64,000 bases of DNA, taken from Ensifer canadensis (lineage in GTDB: Bacteria; Pseudomonadota; Alphaproteobacteria; Rhizobiales; Rhizobiaceae). Shown here piece after piece: positions 1 to 8,827 of this stretch. The stretch covers positions 839,501 through 903,500 of the forward strand of contig NZ_CP083374.1 of assembly GCF_017488845.2 (NCBI RefSeq), in the 5' to 3' direction. A program made the translations under genes and the position numbers. Every line of letters starts with the position of its first letter. Positions within the stretch are counted from its first letter, which is position 1. The notes below the pieces were generated by a model. It did no database searches, had not been told where the DNA came from, and was given only the letters and a program-made list of their open reading frames with translations.

Positions 1-15
1 CATGCATCGTCCCAT

Positions 16-31
16 GTTGTCTGCAGACAAC
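16..31. promoter_or_regulatory. parS-like centromere palindrome 1
   Basis: A perfect 16-bp palindrome, GTTGTCTGCAGACAAC, fits the GTTNNCNGCNGNNAAC form of the parS sites bound by RepB in repABC replicons. An identical copy lies 93 bp downstream and a one-base variant lies in the repA-repB gap at 9973. RepB binding is inferred from this match. Confidence 0.75.
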
Positions 32-108
32 AACGCATGTACCGGGCCAGGTCAAATCCCCTGAATACCACCTATGCGTGCTGTCTTGCTGCATAGTCAA
101 CCGACATC

Positions 109-124
109 GTTGTCTGCAGACAAC
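109..124. promoter_or_regulatory. parS-like centromere palindrome 2
   Basis: Second exact copy of GTTGTCTGCAGACAAC, spaced 93 bp from the first. The pair lies about 7.4 kb beyond the 3' end of repC, which is far for a rhizobial parS. The IS21 element and decayed DNA between them may explain the distance. Confidence 0.75.
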
Positions 125-372
125 AAATCAAACCTCACCGGGCTCGCTTAAGTCAGCTGACTGCCGCCCCGAGGCCGTGCCGGCCTCTGATGCTTCCACA
201 GAGGTCGCGAAATTTACAGACGAAGATGCGCGCGGCGGTAAGGGTACGAAGGAACCTCTCAGAACACTTAATTTCAAGCACCCTCTTCCCTTCTCCGCCC
301 GATCCATTAGTTTTGATGGCGCAACAAACGCCGTGCGAACCCCTGGTTCCAAGGCTCACGAAGGGGAATGTT

Positions 373-579
373 ATGGCGACTGGTACCGTGAAGTGGTTTA
401 ATTCGACGAAGGGCTATGGCTTCATCCAGCCCGACGATGGCGGCACGGACGTCTTCGTCCATGCGTCTGCCGTCGAGCGGGCAGGCATGCGTGGTCTGAA
501 CGACGGCCAAAAGATCAGCTACGATCTCGTCGAGGACCGCAAATCAGGCAAGACATCGGCTGACAACCTGCGGGCCTGA
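373..579 (+). CDS. Cold-shock domain protein (CspA family)
   Basis: A 68-residue single cold-shock domain protein, the normal CspA length. RNP1-like KGYGFIQ (residues 13-19) and RNP2-like DVFVHAS (26-32) give the nucleic-acid-binding surface. By family it would bind single-stranded RNA or DNA in the cytoplasm and act as an RNA chaperone or antiterminator. The ATG at 373 is preceded by AAGGGGAA at good spacing; the longer reading frame upstream is not supported. A hairpin lies 20 bp after the stop. It stands alone downstream of two parS-like palindromes. Rhizobia carry many csp paralogues, so no symbol is given. Confidence 0.9.
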   Translation: MATGTVKWFNSTKGYGFIQPDDGGTDVFVHASAVERAGMRGLNDGQKISYDLVEDRKSGKTSADNLRA

Positions 580-599
580 CACGGCTCCCAGCGTAACTT

Positions 600-630
600 T
601 ACCATTGGCCGGCTGCGCCGGCCAATGGTA
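600..630 (+). terminator. Stem-loop after the cold-shock gene
   Basis: Perfect inverted repeat with 14-bp arms (TACCATTGGCCGGC and its complement) around a TGC loop, starting 20 bp after the csp stop. There is no T-run after it, so it may be a weak or Rho-assisted terminator or an mRNA-stabilising hairpin. Confidence 0.6.
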
Positions 631-794
631 GGCGACGTAATGAACTCCAGATCTGCCTACGACATCAAGGCACAAGTTCGTTGTCAGCAACGCAAATCAA
701 CCGCATTTTCGTTACAGAACCATGTCACCCTTGAGGCAACTCAGCGGCGTCCATTGCGCCCACATAGATTGGCAAAAATCGGGTTCAAGGGCAC

Positions 795-1232
795 CTAGGC
801 GACAAAGAATGCAGCCACCGCCGACCAGAAGCTTTGCGGACGCTCCGAGAGTAAGCTTCGGACCTGGCGAGCCGCTGCAGCCGCACTCACCGTCCTGCCG
901 AAGTGGCAGTAGCAGACGATGTCATGCAGTTCCTCGTCACTGATCTCAAAGAACCGTTTCGCCTCGCCGTAGGTGTCGTTGTCCAAGCCGGCCGCATGCA
1001 GCACTGGATCGCGGAAGGCAACCGTTATCGGCGAGTAGTCGCTACGCAGTGCATTTCGTTCGTCGCTAAACTGGAACTCGGTCTCATGAAGCGTGTCGAG
1101 GTGCCTGTGCCGAATTTGCTCTAGCAACTCGGCCCAACGTTCCAGTCGCTGTCGGCGTGTCATCCCGCGCGCGCCGAAAATTGGCTCTATCTGCGCGATG
1201 GTCTGCAACTGCTCCAAGGTGTGATGCTTCAT
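795..1232 (-). CDS. Conserved-looking hypothetical protein
   Basis: A 145-residue protein that I cannot assign to a named family. The ATG at 1232 is chosen because GGAGG lies five bases upstream; an in-frame TTG four codons earlier would overlap that Shine-Dalgarno sequence. The first half is charged and helical-looking (RRQRLERWAELLEQIRHRHL). The middle has a CYCHF cluster (ICYCH-like, about residues 106-111), which could bind metal, and the C-terminus is alanine-rich. No signal peptide or membrane segment is evident. It stands alone, on the opposite strand to csp. Function unknown. Confidence 0.6.
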   Translation of the reverse strand: MKHHTLEQLQTIAQIEPIFGARGMTRRQRLERWAELLEQIRHRHLDTLHETEFQFSDERNALRSDYSPITVAFRDPVLHAAGLDNDTYGEAKRFFEISDEELHDIVCYCHFGRTVSAAAAARQVRSLLSERPQSFWSAVAAFFVA

Positions 1233-1955
1233 TGTCGCCTCCAATCAAACGACGTTGCGAGAGCCAGCCCAGCACCAGCCTGTTCCTAGTCGTTGGCGCT
1301 GTCCAATCACGATGCTGGTGACAGGCAATATCGTAGCTGGAATGGAGCTTTGGTGCGTAAATTCGCTCGTTTTTGAACTCGTCTTTCAAAACAACGATTG
1401 AGGCATCATGATCTGGGCGAAACGACGAAACGTGCGGGATCATGGCGCAATTGGAGGTTTGGAGATGGTGAACCGCCTTTGGGCTTGGTCGGACACGGTC
1501 CGCACTCCCGACGAAACACCCGGCGAATTGCTCGCGAACTGCCACACCCGTTGTATCGGTTCTCCCAAACCGGCAACCCATCGCCCCCTGATTGTCCAGT
1601 AGGTAACCCCTGCGCCGGGTTCCGGCCGATCGGTATTGAATGAAACTGACGGGCCCGCCGGGCAACGGGTCCTCATCTTTCATCAATTGTGCCAAGCATG
1701 GTACCCTTGAAATCTTCAACTTGGGCATCAACCGTTTCGACATACGGCGCAATTTTTCGCAATACGTCTACGCGCTTTTGGGCGTTTGCTTAATCCATCC
1801 TTGGAAAGGCAAAGCCACCGCACTCTTTCGCGCGACATCCCTGTAGCGAAAATCCGGCCACCAGATCGATGCGGCGCATGGGTTGATTTTCCCTCGACAG
1901 CTGTGAGCATCAGCGCCGGGGAATTTGCTCAACTGCGGACATACGCGCCAAAGGG
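1233..1955. other. Stretch without a convincing gene
   Basis: Several short overlapping frames on both strands, none with a good ribosome-binding site, recognisable domain or clean codon use. It may be decayed coding DNA. I see no RNA gene, repeat or operator here. Confidence 0.5.
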
Positions 1956-2171
1956 TCACGACATAGGCACATGCTGTGCAAATCGGATGCTGGCGACAGG
2001 ATCGCCAAAACCGGCTTGGATCCTTGTATGGACAGGCAGTTTCCTATTCACGCGATGCGCCTCTGCCCACAGCTTCTTGAGCCGCAGCATTGCAGTCACT
2101 TCGTGCGGCGCGAGCACTCCATCGTTCCGCACCATTCCCGCCGAGAACTTCGTAACTGCCTCCGCGCCCAT
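1956..2171 (-). CDS. Small hypothetical protein
   Basis: A 71-residue frame supported mainly by a very good ribosome-binding site: AGGAGG five bases before the ATG at 2171. The sequence is mixed helical (VLAPHEVTAMLRLKKLWAEAH in the middle) with no domain I recognise. The IS21 element begins 165 bp upstream of the start, in or near its promoter region, so expression may be affected. It could be a real small protein or the 5' remnant of a longer gene. Confidence 0.4.
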   Translation of the reverse strand: MGAEAVTKFSAGMVRNDGVLAPHEVTAMLRLKKLWAEAHRVNRKLPVHTRIQAGFGDPVASIRFAQHVPMS

Positions 2172-2328
2172 CAGCCCCTCCTAATGTGTGGAAGAGAGAC
2201 TAGTTTTAGGTATCGCTACCGGACCAGGTTTGCATGTCGCCCGACAACTAAAACAGCCGGGCGATGTGCGGGTTGAAAATGGCAGCCCCGCGCCTTGCTG
2301 CCGAATTTTCTGACCCAAACGCAAGGCC

Positions 2329-2335
2329 GCCAAGT
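2329..2335. repeat. Target-site duplication, left copy
   Basis: GCCAAGT directly abuts the left IS end. The same seven bases follow the right end at 4960-4966, so the pre-insertion sequence can be rebuilt by removing the element and one copy. Confidence 0.75.
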
Positions 2336-2440
2336 TGCGGATTCCGACGTGAAGCCGGCCGCCATTCCGATCAAAGACCGGCCACCATTCCGATCTGAAG
2401 CCGGCCACCGTTCCAATCAAAGACCGGCCGGTTTTCGGCA
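2336..2440. repeat. IS21 left end with 23-bp tandem repeats
   Basis: After the terminal 15 bases come four tandem units of about 23 bp beginning at 2351, 2374, 2397 and 2420. They share the core (G/A)AAG(C/A)CCGGCC(A/G)CC followed by (A/G)TTCC(G/A)ATC; the fourth unit is degenerate. They match the multiple transposase-binding sites known for IS21 ends. Confidence 0.75.
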
Positions 2441-2506
2441 CTGAACATTACCTCCTGGGTCAGCAACTTTGGCATCAATTACACCACGACAAACGTGGAG
2501 ATTTTG

Positions 2507-4042
2507 ATGCCGGCAAAGAGAAGGCTGACCATGAGACAGTTACGACAAATGCTGCGGCTTGCCGGAAGCGGGACGAGCTCCCGCGAGATTGCCGTCGTGT
2601 TGGGAATAGCGCGCAGTACGGTGCAGGATAATCTGCGGCGCGCAGCAGCGGTTGGATTGACCTGGCCCTTGCCGGGCGAACTGACCGACGATGCGCTTGC
2701 GAACAAGCTCTTCACTCGCAACGGCGTCAAACAGGGCGCGAGGAGACGCGTCGAGCCGAACTGGGCCGATCTTGCTGTCGAGCTCAAGAAGCCTGGTGTC
2801 ACCTTGCTCATCCTGTGGGAGGAGTATCGTGGCTCGCATCCCGAAGGATATGGCTACAGTCGCTTCTGCGAACTCTTTCGCGGTTTCGAGCAGCGGCTTT
2901 CGCCGACGATGCGCCAGGAGCATGCGGCCGGCGACAAGGTGTTCGTCGACTATTCCGGCAAGAAGATCCCGATTGTCGATCGCAAGACCGGCGAGATCCG
3001 CGAGGCAGAGATCTTCGTGGCGGTGCTCGGCGCATCCAGCTTCACCTATGCGGACGCGACCTGGACGCAAACGCTCCCCGACTGGATCGGCTCGCATGTC
3101 CGGATGTTTCGTTTCTTTGGAGGCGTTCCCCGGCTGATCGTTCCCGACAATCTGAAGTCAGGCGTCAGTCGTGCCAGCTTTTACGATCCCGAGATCAACC
3201 GCAGCTACGGCATGATGGCATCGCACTACGCCGTCGGTGTTCTTCCGGCACGGCCGCGACGGCCGAAGGACAAATCGAAAGTCGAGAATGGCGTCCGGTT
3301 TGCCCAGTCCTGCATTCTGGGGCGATTGCGCAATCAGACCTTTTTCTCGCTTGCTGAGGCCAATGTTGCCATTGGCCAGGCACTCGATCGCATCAACGGC
3401 CACGTCATGCGCCGGTTGGGCGTCAGTCGCCGGCAACTGTTTGAGAGCGTTGAGCGTGCCGCACTCGCAAGTCTTCCGAGCGAAGACTACGAATTCGCCG
3501 AATGGCGTTTGGTCCGCGTCTCGACGGATTACCACGTCGAGTTCAAGACTTTCTTTTATTCCGTGCCGCACAGCCTCATTCGCCAGCAGGTCGATCTGAG
3601 GGCAACGGCACGCACCATCGAGATCTTCCACCGCGGCAAGCGCATTGCCGTGCATCAGCGCCGCTATGGTGGTCCTCGCCATGGAACTGATCCGGATCAT
3701 ATGCCCAGTTCCCACCGGCGCTATGCCGAGTGGACACCGGATCGCTTTCGGCGCTGGGCCGCATCCATCGGCCCTCAGACCGAAGGGTTGGTCATCGCAA
3801 TTCTTTCCAGCCGTCCTCATCCCGAACAGGGCTTTCGAACATGCCTGGGTGTCCTGCGGCTGTTTCGCGACATCGAACGCAATCGGGCTGAGGCCGTTTC
3901 AGCCCGCGCCGTCGAGATCGGTGGACTGAACTGCAAGAGCATTGCCTCGCTCATCGCCAACCACAAGGCCGCGCGCCATTCCACCGAACCGACCGCCATT
4001 ATCGATCACGCCAACCTGCGTGGCCCTGATTATTTTCATTGA
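2507..4042 (+). CDS. istA: IS21-family transposase IstA
   Basis: A 511-residue DDE transposase. An N-terminal helix-turn-helix (about residues 5-45, LRQMLRLAGSGTSSREIA) binds the end repeats. The rve-type catalytic core has the expected acidic residues in VFVDYSGKK, VPDNLKSGV and KSKVENGV. A C-terminal Mu-type region follows. The ATG at 2507 has GTGGAG at six bases; a GTG at 2495 is a less likely start. istB follows after 12 bp. Length is normal for the family and no lesion is visible, so the transposase appears intact. Confidence 0.93.
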   Translation: MPAKRRLTMRQLRQMLRLAGSGTSSREIAVVLGIARSTVQDNLRRAAAVGLTWPLPGELTDDALANKLFTRNGVKQGARRRVEPNWADLAVELKKPGVTLLILWEEYRGSHPEGYGYSRFCELFRGFEQRLSPTMRQEHAAGDKVFVDYSGKKIPIVDRKTGEIREAEIFVAVLGASSFTYADATWTQTLPDWIGSHVRMFRFFGGVPRLIVPDNLKSGVSRASFYDPEINRSYGMMASHYAVGVLPARPRRPKDKSKVENGVRFAQSCILGRLRNQTFFSLAEANVAIGQALDRINGHVMRRLGVSRRQLFESVERAALASLPSEDYEFAEWRLVRVSTDYHVEFKTFFYSVPHSLIRQQVDLRATARTIEIFHRGKRIAVHQRRYGGPRHGTDPDHMPSSHRRYAEWTPDRFRRWAASIGPQTEGLVIAILSSRPHPEQGFRTCLGVLRLFRDIERNRAEAVSARAVEIGGLNCKSIASLIANHKAARHSTEPTAIIDHANLRGPDYFH

Positions 4043-4054
4043 GGAGACACACCA

Positions 4055-4810
4055 TTGCTGATCAACCCCACCATCGACATGCTGCGCGAACTCGGCCTTT
4101 ACGGCATGGCAGCCGCTTTCCAGGAGCTCGATGCACAATCAGAAGCACGTGGCCTCGAGCATGCAGAATGGCTTGCCATGTTGCTCGAACGCGAGGCCAC
4201 CATGCGTCGACAGAAGCGCTTCGAAGCCCGCGCCAGGGCTGCCAAGCTTCGCCACGACGCGCAGATCGAGAATGCCGACTTTCGTGCTGCACGCGGCCTC
4301 GATCGCAATCTGTTCATGGCGCTTGCCGGCTGCGACTGGATCCGCAAGCACCACAGTCTTCTCATCACCGGGCCAGCCGGTGTTGGCAAAAGTTGGCTGG
4401 CCTGCGCACTCGGCCACAAAGCATGCCGCGAGGATTTCTCCGTCGCCTATCACCGCGTCCCGCGGCTGTTTGCAACTCTTGCCCTTGCAAGGGGCGACGG
4501 GCGATACGGCAGGATCCTCAAATCCCTCGCCAAGACCGACCTGCTTATTCTTGATGATTGGGGACCGGAAAAACTCAACGATGATCAGCGGCGTGACCTC
4601 CTCGAGATCATCGAAGACCGCTACGAGCGTCGCTCGACAATCGTCACCAGTCAGGTGCCTCTGGATCACTGGTACGAGATCATTGCAAACCCAACGCTCG
4701 CCGATGCCATTCTGGATCGCCTCGTTCACAACGCATACCGCATCGATCTGACCGGCGACAGCATGCGAAAACAGCGTCCGCTGGTCGCCGCTGAAACACC
4801 TCAAACTTGA
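4055..4810 (+). CDS. istB: IS21-family helper ATPase IstB
   Basis: A 251-residue AAA+ ATPase that by family assembles on target DNA and delivers it to IstA. Walker A is GPAGVGKS (near residue 107) and Walker B is LLILDDWG (near 165). The start is TTG at 4055, eight bases after GAGGAG that lies just past the istA stop, so the pair is likely translated together. Intact and of usual length. Confidence 0.93.
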   Translation: MLINPTIDMLRELGLYGMAAAFQELDAQSEARGLEHAEWLAMLLEREATMRRQKRFEARARAAKLRHDAQIENADFRAARGLDRNLFMALAGCDWIRKHHSLLITGPAGVGKSWLACALGHKACREDFSVAYHRVPRLFATLALARGDGRYGRILKSLAKTDLLILDDWGPEKLNDDQRRDLLEIIEDRYERRSTIVTSQVPLDHWYEIIANPTLADAILDRLVHNAYRIDLTGDSMRKQRPLVAAETPQT

Positions 4811-4861
4811 CCTGAAACAAAACCCGATCCAAACATCAAACAGACCCAGGATCAGTCCGAG

Positions 4862-4959
4862 AAATGGCCGCCTTCAAATCGGAACGCCGGCCGGAATGAA
4901 ATCGGAATGACTGGCCGGCTTCAAATCGGAATCAATGGCCGGCTTCATCGGAATACGCA
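4862..4959. repeat. IS21 right end with repeated GGCCGGCTTCA motifs
   Basis: Inverted counterpart of the left end: three GGCCG(G/C)CTTCA-like motifs and several ATCGGAAT motifs, at less regular spacing than on the left. Its outer edge is the inverted repeat ending at 4959. Confidence 0.7.
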
Positions 4960-4966
4960 GCCAAGT
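4960..4966. repeat. Target-site duplication, right copy
   Basis: GCCAAGT directly after the right IS end, identical to 2329-2335. Confidence 0.75.
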
Positions 4967-5261
4967 GGCATCTCAAAGGATTTCTAATCCGAAACCAGCG
5001 CACCTCGCCATATCCACAATCAGACCCTTTCTGCAGTAGAGTTTGCGTGGCGGAAGTAAACTGAACTTTTCATTTTGTTAGGCCGTACATTGAAAGCAAG
5101 TTCATGTAGTTAGCACACGCCAAATCGGGTCCGGACGCTCCTGCCTGGTAGGACATGGGGCAGAAACGGTGACGGCGGCGGATTTCCCCTTTTGCCGGAG
5201 GATCTTGTGGGTTGTTGGTGCGGCGCGATTGCGTTGGCGCATGTTCCAGGCAACCATCTTC

Positions 5262-5595
5262 ATGAATGGAGCCAGCATACAGAAGTTCGACCTTGATACC
5301 TCGAGCGAAGTAGAGCTGATCGAATTGCACGATGCGGTCGTCGACCGGCTGCACTTTCTGCATCAGCAGAAGGACGCATGCCTTGCTTGAACTGGCGATC
5401 GGCGAGCGCGTGATATTCGAAGACAGTAACGGCCAGACGCAGGCTGGAATCGTCATCCGTCGCAACCGCAAAACGGTGACTGTGCACGGCGACAACGCCC
5501 GCCAATGGAACGTCTCACCGCAGTTGCTGCGAAAGGAAAGGCGACCTGACGAACGGCAAAGCAGCAAGCTGGTGCCATTTTCGGGAAAGGTCTGA
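5262..5595 (+). pseudogene. Frameshifted small conserved protein
   Basis: Two overlapping frames make one continuous-looking protein if a single extra base near 5372 is removed. The first frame (from ATG 5262) gives SSEVELIELHDAVVDRLHFLHQQK; the second goes on with THALLELAIGERVIFED and ends in a TVTVHGDNARQWNVSPQLLR segment. I recall similar proteins in rhizobia, with an N-terminal HD...RL.FL.Q.K part and a C-terminal small beta domain, of unknown function. The break is a one-base insertion in a purine-rich AGAAGGAC stretch. A sequencing error is an alternative. Confidence 0.5.
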
Positions 5596-5879
5596 CTTTA
5601 ACACGCCATCGTCACGAGTTAGGGAAAGGCTGGAATTGGCCGCCCTGAGCTTCCCAACCCGAGGCGAGCCCGAGCAAATACTACTCATTGCCTAGGGTCG
5701 TTGTGCGCAATTTTTAGTGTCAGGGTTGGTGAACACGCCCCCGCTTTTCCTCGGCAAATGAAACCGAAAGCGGTTGTTCAAAAGGCTCACGCTACGACAA
5801 TCAAGACTTCCGCGACGGATTTGCAGCGCGAATGACCGGCTCGACCGTCGAGCCTTTGAGTGATTGGCAGGATGTCCTT

Positions 5880-6033
5880 GGAAATGAGATCGTCGCTCTT
5901 CAACTGGCACTCGTTCGAGTGGTCGGTGATAGCGTGAGCGATGTCGCCGTTTTCCGCACGCAGTCACGCAACCGTGACTGTCAACGGAACCTCTCGACGA
6001 GGCTGCTGCGCGGTATACATCGGAGGTGCGCTT
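5880..6033 (+). pseudogene. Decayed second copy of the 5262-5595 gene
   Basis: Nucleotide stretches echo the C-terminal part of the preceding pseudogene: a CGCAACCG...GTGACTGT block, then CAACGGAACCTCTC close to the CAATGGAACGTCTC of the first copy, then a GCTGCTGCGC end. An internal part is missing and no frame is kept. Read as a degraded duplicate; support is modest. Confidence 0.3.
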
Positions 6034-6035
6034 GA

Positions 6036-7086
6036 GGTCGCATGTCTGAACCGTATCAAATTCGACCGCTAAACAAGCAGTTGTTAATACGCCGTCGAGC
6101 GTTGGTCGATCCGACAGATTGTTCGAGCCCCAAATGGTAGCCCGAAAAACAGATGCGGCTCAAATGCCGGTCGTGGTCGATCTCCTGCGACGGTGCCTAC
6201 GCCATGGCCAATCATCACAGGCCTTTGCGAAAAGACACTTGCCTCTCGCCGCTGATATCTTGCGATGCTTTCGTCATATTTCCCGCCACTTGTGTTTGCT
6301 GCCGTCATAACCAAGGACGGTTTCGGACGTCGGCAACTGTAAAAGCGCCGGTGAGCGCCGGAGTTGTTTCGACCCCACGAGCAGTTTGCCTCGAGGGAGA
6401 CGGGCCCAGGTGGAAGTCCTTCACATATCGCACGCCGATCTCGAGATGCTCGTGCGATTATGCGGAGCCCAACAGTCGGTCGCAGTGCTGGCAGCTCACT
6501 GTTGGGCTCTCGCAACAGTCGCTTCCAATCATGTTGAACCCTGCGCATCGATGCCCTTTTTCCGCTCTCGTGCTTAAGCACCGATCGCGCTGAATAGTGA
6601 AGGTCGAAAGACCTCAATTGCGCAGGCAACAAATACGGACCATGTCAAGGCGTGCGATCGAGCCACTTGTCGGGAGCCGCCGCCATCGGCTCATTTTTCC
6701 ATAGGTCTGTTCCGGTAAACGACAACCGCTTGCGCACGCCGATCCCGTGTGAATCACTTGACTGATAGGTCTCAGGGACCCTTCAGCCTGAAGACCGCGT
6801 TCCCCACGGAGCAGCGCCGGACTTCGGGAATCTGCGTTTGAGCGACCAGGGCGAAGGCTTTGTCGGCATATTTCGGCGCCACCTGTTTGAAAGCGCCCGA
6901 ATTAGCTACGAACAAGCGCGAACAATCTAAATATCCGGGCCACATGCTACCTGCGGTCTCAGGCGAGACACCGCTCATGGTGCTAAAATGTCGGCCGCAG
7001 GTTCAGAACCTGTCCCTCAGCTCCGCCCGTTTCCCGGGAACCACCTGCACCCTTTCCCCGTTCCGGTCGTGCAAATGGAGTTCGCT
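6036..7086. other. About 1 kb without a convincing gene
   Basis: Short frames on both strands, the longest about 180 codons on the minus strand at 6084-6632, lack ribosome-binding sites and recognisable domains. Probably eroded DNA between the replication genes and the IS element. No RNA gene or repeat recognised. Confidence 0.45.
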
Positions 7087-7269
7087 ATGTTGGGTGAAAG
7101 AAACTACCTAAAGCCAGAACGTCACACCTCCGGCGGCCTGCCCGTTGGTATCTTACTCATCTCGGTCCTCGCACTTTCGGCCTATCTCCTTGTCGGAAGC
7201 TCGTTTGTTGGCAACAAGCCGTCAACCCCGACTGTCTACCTCCCGGTGGTGTCGCAGCAATCGCGCTAA
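7087..7269 (+). CDS. Small single-span membrane protein (hypothetical)
   Basis: A 60-residue frame with one clear hydrophobic helix (about residues 20-42, VGILLISVLALSAYLLVG) between a basic N-terminus and a short polar tail, suggesting an inner-membrane protein with the C-terminus outside. The ATG at 7087 has GGAG six bases upstream. Another frame that overlaps its end runs on to a stop near 7420 and encodes a Thr/Pro/Lys-rich segment (TPTAETKPPQTA), so this may be the 5' half of a longer, frameshifted gene. Function unknown. Confidence 0.4.
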   Translation: MLGERNYLKPERHTSGGLPVGILLISVLALSAYLLVGSSFVGNKPSTPTVYLPVVSQQSR

Positions 7270-7504
7270 CTGCATCCTCTACCAAGACTAAAGAGGAGGA
7301 GGGGAGGGCGACTGCTGTGGTGACGCCGACAGCCGAGACCAAACCTCCGCAAACGGCGACCTGCATGTCAAACCTTTCGAAGCAATGGCCGGACCCGGGT
7401 GTGGCAAACACTAACTGACCGATGGCAAATCGCTGTCACCGGCTAGGTGCAGTTCACGTAGGGAAGTGTCAAGCCGAGAGCAGTCTGCCCAACCGCAGCC
7501 CGGC

Positions 7505-8722
7505 TCACGACGCAGAAGCCAGATTGGATGTCGGCGCCCCACGAAGCAGTGCCATGAGCATCGGCCCGAGCGAGAACTCCCCGCGCCGCGCCCGGTTTGT
7601 CAGATCTCTGAGATAACCGCCGGGCGAATTGATGTGTCCGGACCGCTCGTACATGCAAGCCACCACGGACGCAGCCGTCGCCGGCCCCATCACCTCGCAC
7701 GCTTCCTCATAGGCCGACGGGCTGACCGCAAGCATCGAGCGGACGGTCACCGCGGCCATCATCAGATCACGCCAACTCGAAACCACGCCGTCCGGGCCGA
7801 AAGGTTTGATCTCGGGGCAGGCCCGCAAAACCATCTCCAACGGGAATGGCTGTACGCCCTTCGGCTTTGCTCCGCTTTTCGCCCTCGGCTTTTCGTCCTG
7901 CTCTTTTTCAGAGCTTGGTTCAAGTTCATTGAAGGATTCGGGATTTGAATTCTGTATGTGCTGCTCAGATAGACCATCATTGCTAGCCATATTTTCGGAA
8001 ATCGCGTTATCATCCAGCATGTTGACGACTTCTTCGTGCAAAAGCGTCATCTCGTCGGCAATGGCCAGCAAATCCTTGAGGCTCGGTCGGCGTGGAATTC
8101 GTGCGATAAGCGCGACAAACATGTCTTCGGCGTGCCCCCAATCGCCGGATGCCCCCTCCTCGATCGCGGCAGTAATCAGCTTGCGAACATCCCGGCGGCA
8201 CAATGAGACACGCTCCTTGGCGATCAGGAACCGCCGGCGTTCTGCCGCAACTTCCTGGGCCAGGCCTGCCAGTTCTTCCGAGCGGGCCAAAAGCGGGGCG
8301 AGATCAAAGCCGTAGGCCTCCTCTATGCCGCCTTCGCCGTCCTTGCGTGCATATCTCTTGCCATTGGGGCTGTCCTTGCGCGAAACCAGGCCCGCCTCCA
8401 CCAATGCAGCAAGGCAGCGGCGTAGCGTGCTGCCGGCGATGCCATTGGCGCGGTGGGTCAGCTGGGCGTTCGACGGGAACACGACGAGGTCATTGCCCTC
8501 AGCCAATTCGCCCTGCGGATAGAATGACAGAAGTGCGTTCAGCACAGCCAGAGCGCGGTCCTGGACGCCAAGAAGGGTCCGTGCCTCGCATACGTCGCGA
8601 AGCACCTTCCACTTGTCGACGGTTTTTCCGGCTTTGATGCCGGACGATCTGATTTGTCCCCTCACCAGGGCAAGCGACATCGGCCGCCGCCCGAATGGCG
8701 TCGTTACGGATAACCTGTCCAT
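7505..8722 (-). CDS. repC: Replication initiator RepC
   Basis: A 405-residue RepC, the only protein essential for repABC plasmid replication; by family it binds the origin inside its own gene. The N-terminus has the typical SVTTPFGRRPMSLALVRGQ start, and the winged-helix region lies around residues 80-125 (NAQLTHRANGIAGSTLRRCLAALVEAGLV). The ATG at 8722 is the natural start. The gene follows repB by 204 bp, and that gap holds the antisense ctRNA that limits RepC expression. Third gene of the repABC operon. Length is standard and no lesion is seen. Confidence 0.95.
   Translation of the reverse strand: MDRLSVTTPFGRRPMSLALVRGQIRSSGIKAGKTVDKWKVLRDVCEARTLLGVQDRALAVLNALLSFYPQGELAEGNDLVVFPSNAQLTHRANGIAGSTLRRCLAALVEAGLVSRKDSPNGKRYARKDGEGGIEEAYGFDLAPLLARSEELAGLAQEVAAERRRFLIAKERVSLCRRDVRKLITAAIEEGASGDWGHAEDMFVALIARIPRRPSLKDLLAIADEMTLLHEEVVNMLDDNAISENMASNDGLSEQHIQNSNPESFNELEPSSEKEQDEKPRAKSGAKPKGVQPFPLEMVLRACPEIKPFGPDGVVSSWRDLMMAAVTVRSMLAVSPSAYEEACEVMGPATAASVVACMYERSGHINSPGGYLRDLTNRARRGEFSLGPMLMALLRGAPTSNLASAS
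7910..8015. other. AT-rich segment in repC, probable oriV
   Basis: This stretch in the 3' half of repC is clearly richer in A+T than its surroundings (TTCAAGTTCATTGAAGGATT and following). In studied repABC plasmids the replication origin is an AT-rich island inside repC, so this is the best candidate here. The assignment rests on position and base composition only. Confidence 0.5.
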
Positions 8723-8792
8723 TTCAGCCTTACCTTTTTTCAGGCAAAGGAATGCCGGTCACCGAAACGGCGCCAAATCTCCGAAGAGAGTC

Positions 8793-8821
8793 TTGACTGT
8801 GAATCCCGGAAGTGCGAATCT
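8793..8821 (+). promoter_or_regulatory. Promoter of the antisense ctRNA
   Basis: TTGACT at 8793-8798, a 17-base spacer, then GAATCT at 8816-8821. A start about seven bases later gives an RNA of roughly 57 bases ending at the terminator, the usual size of repABC ctRNAs. Confidence 0.6.
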
Positions 8822-8827
8822 CGAAAT

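Larger units (their letters stand above)
2336..4959 (+). mobile_element. IS21-family insertion sequence
   Basis: A 2624-bp element carrying istA and istB. The left end starts TGCGGATTCCGA and the right end closes with the complement of TGCGTATTCCGA, giving the 5'-TG...CA-3' termini typical of the family; both ends then continue into TGAAGCCGGCC. Inside each end is a cluster of related repeats, the multiple transposase-binding sites known for IS21. Flanking copies of GCCAAGT at 2329 and 4960 read as a 7-bp target duplication. Both genes are intact, so the element could be active. Confidence 0.9.

Noticed and set aside
671..700. CGTTGTCAGCAACG as a further parS site
   Set aside because: It has CGTTG/CAACG arms but lacks the GTTNNCNGCNGNNAAC core.
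1084..1752. A 222-codon minus-strand frame overlapping the 795-1232 gene
   Set aside because: No ribosome-binding site or domain, and it overlaps a better gene. Part of it could be decayed coding DNA but this cannot be shown.
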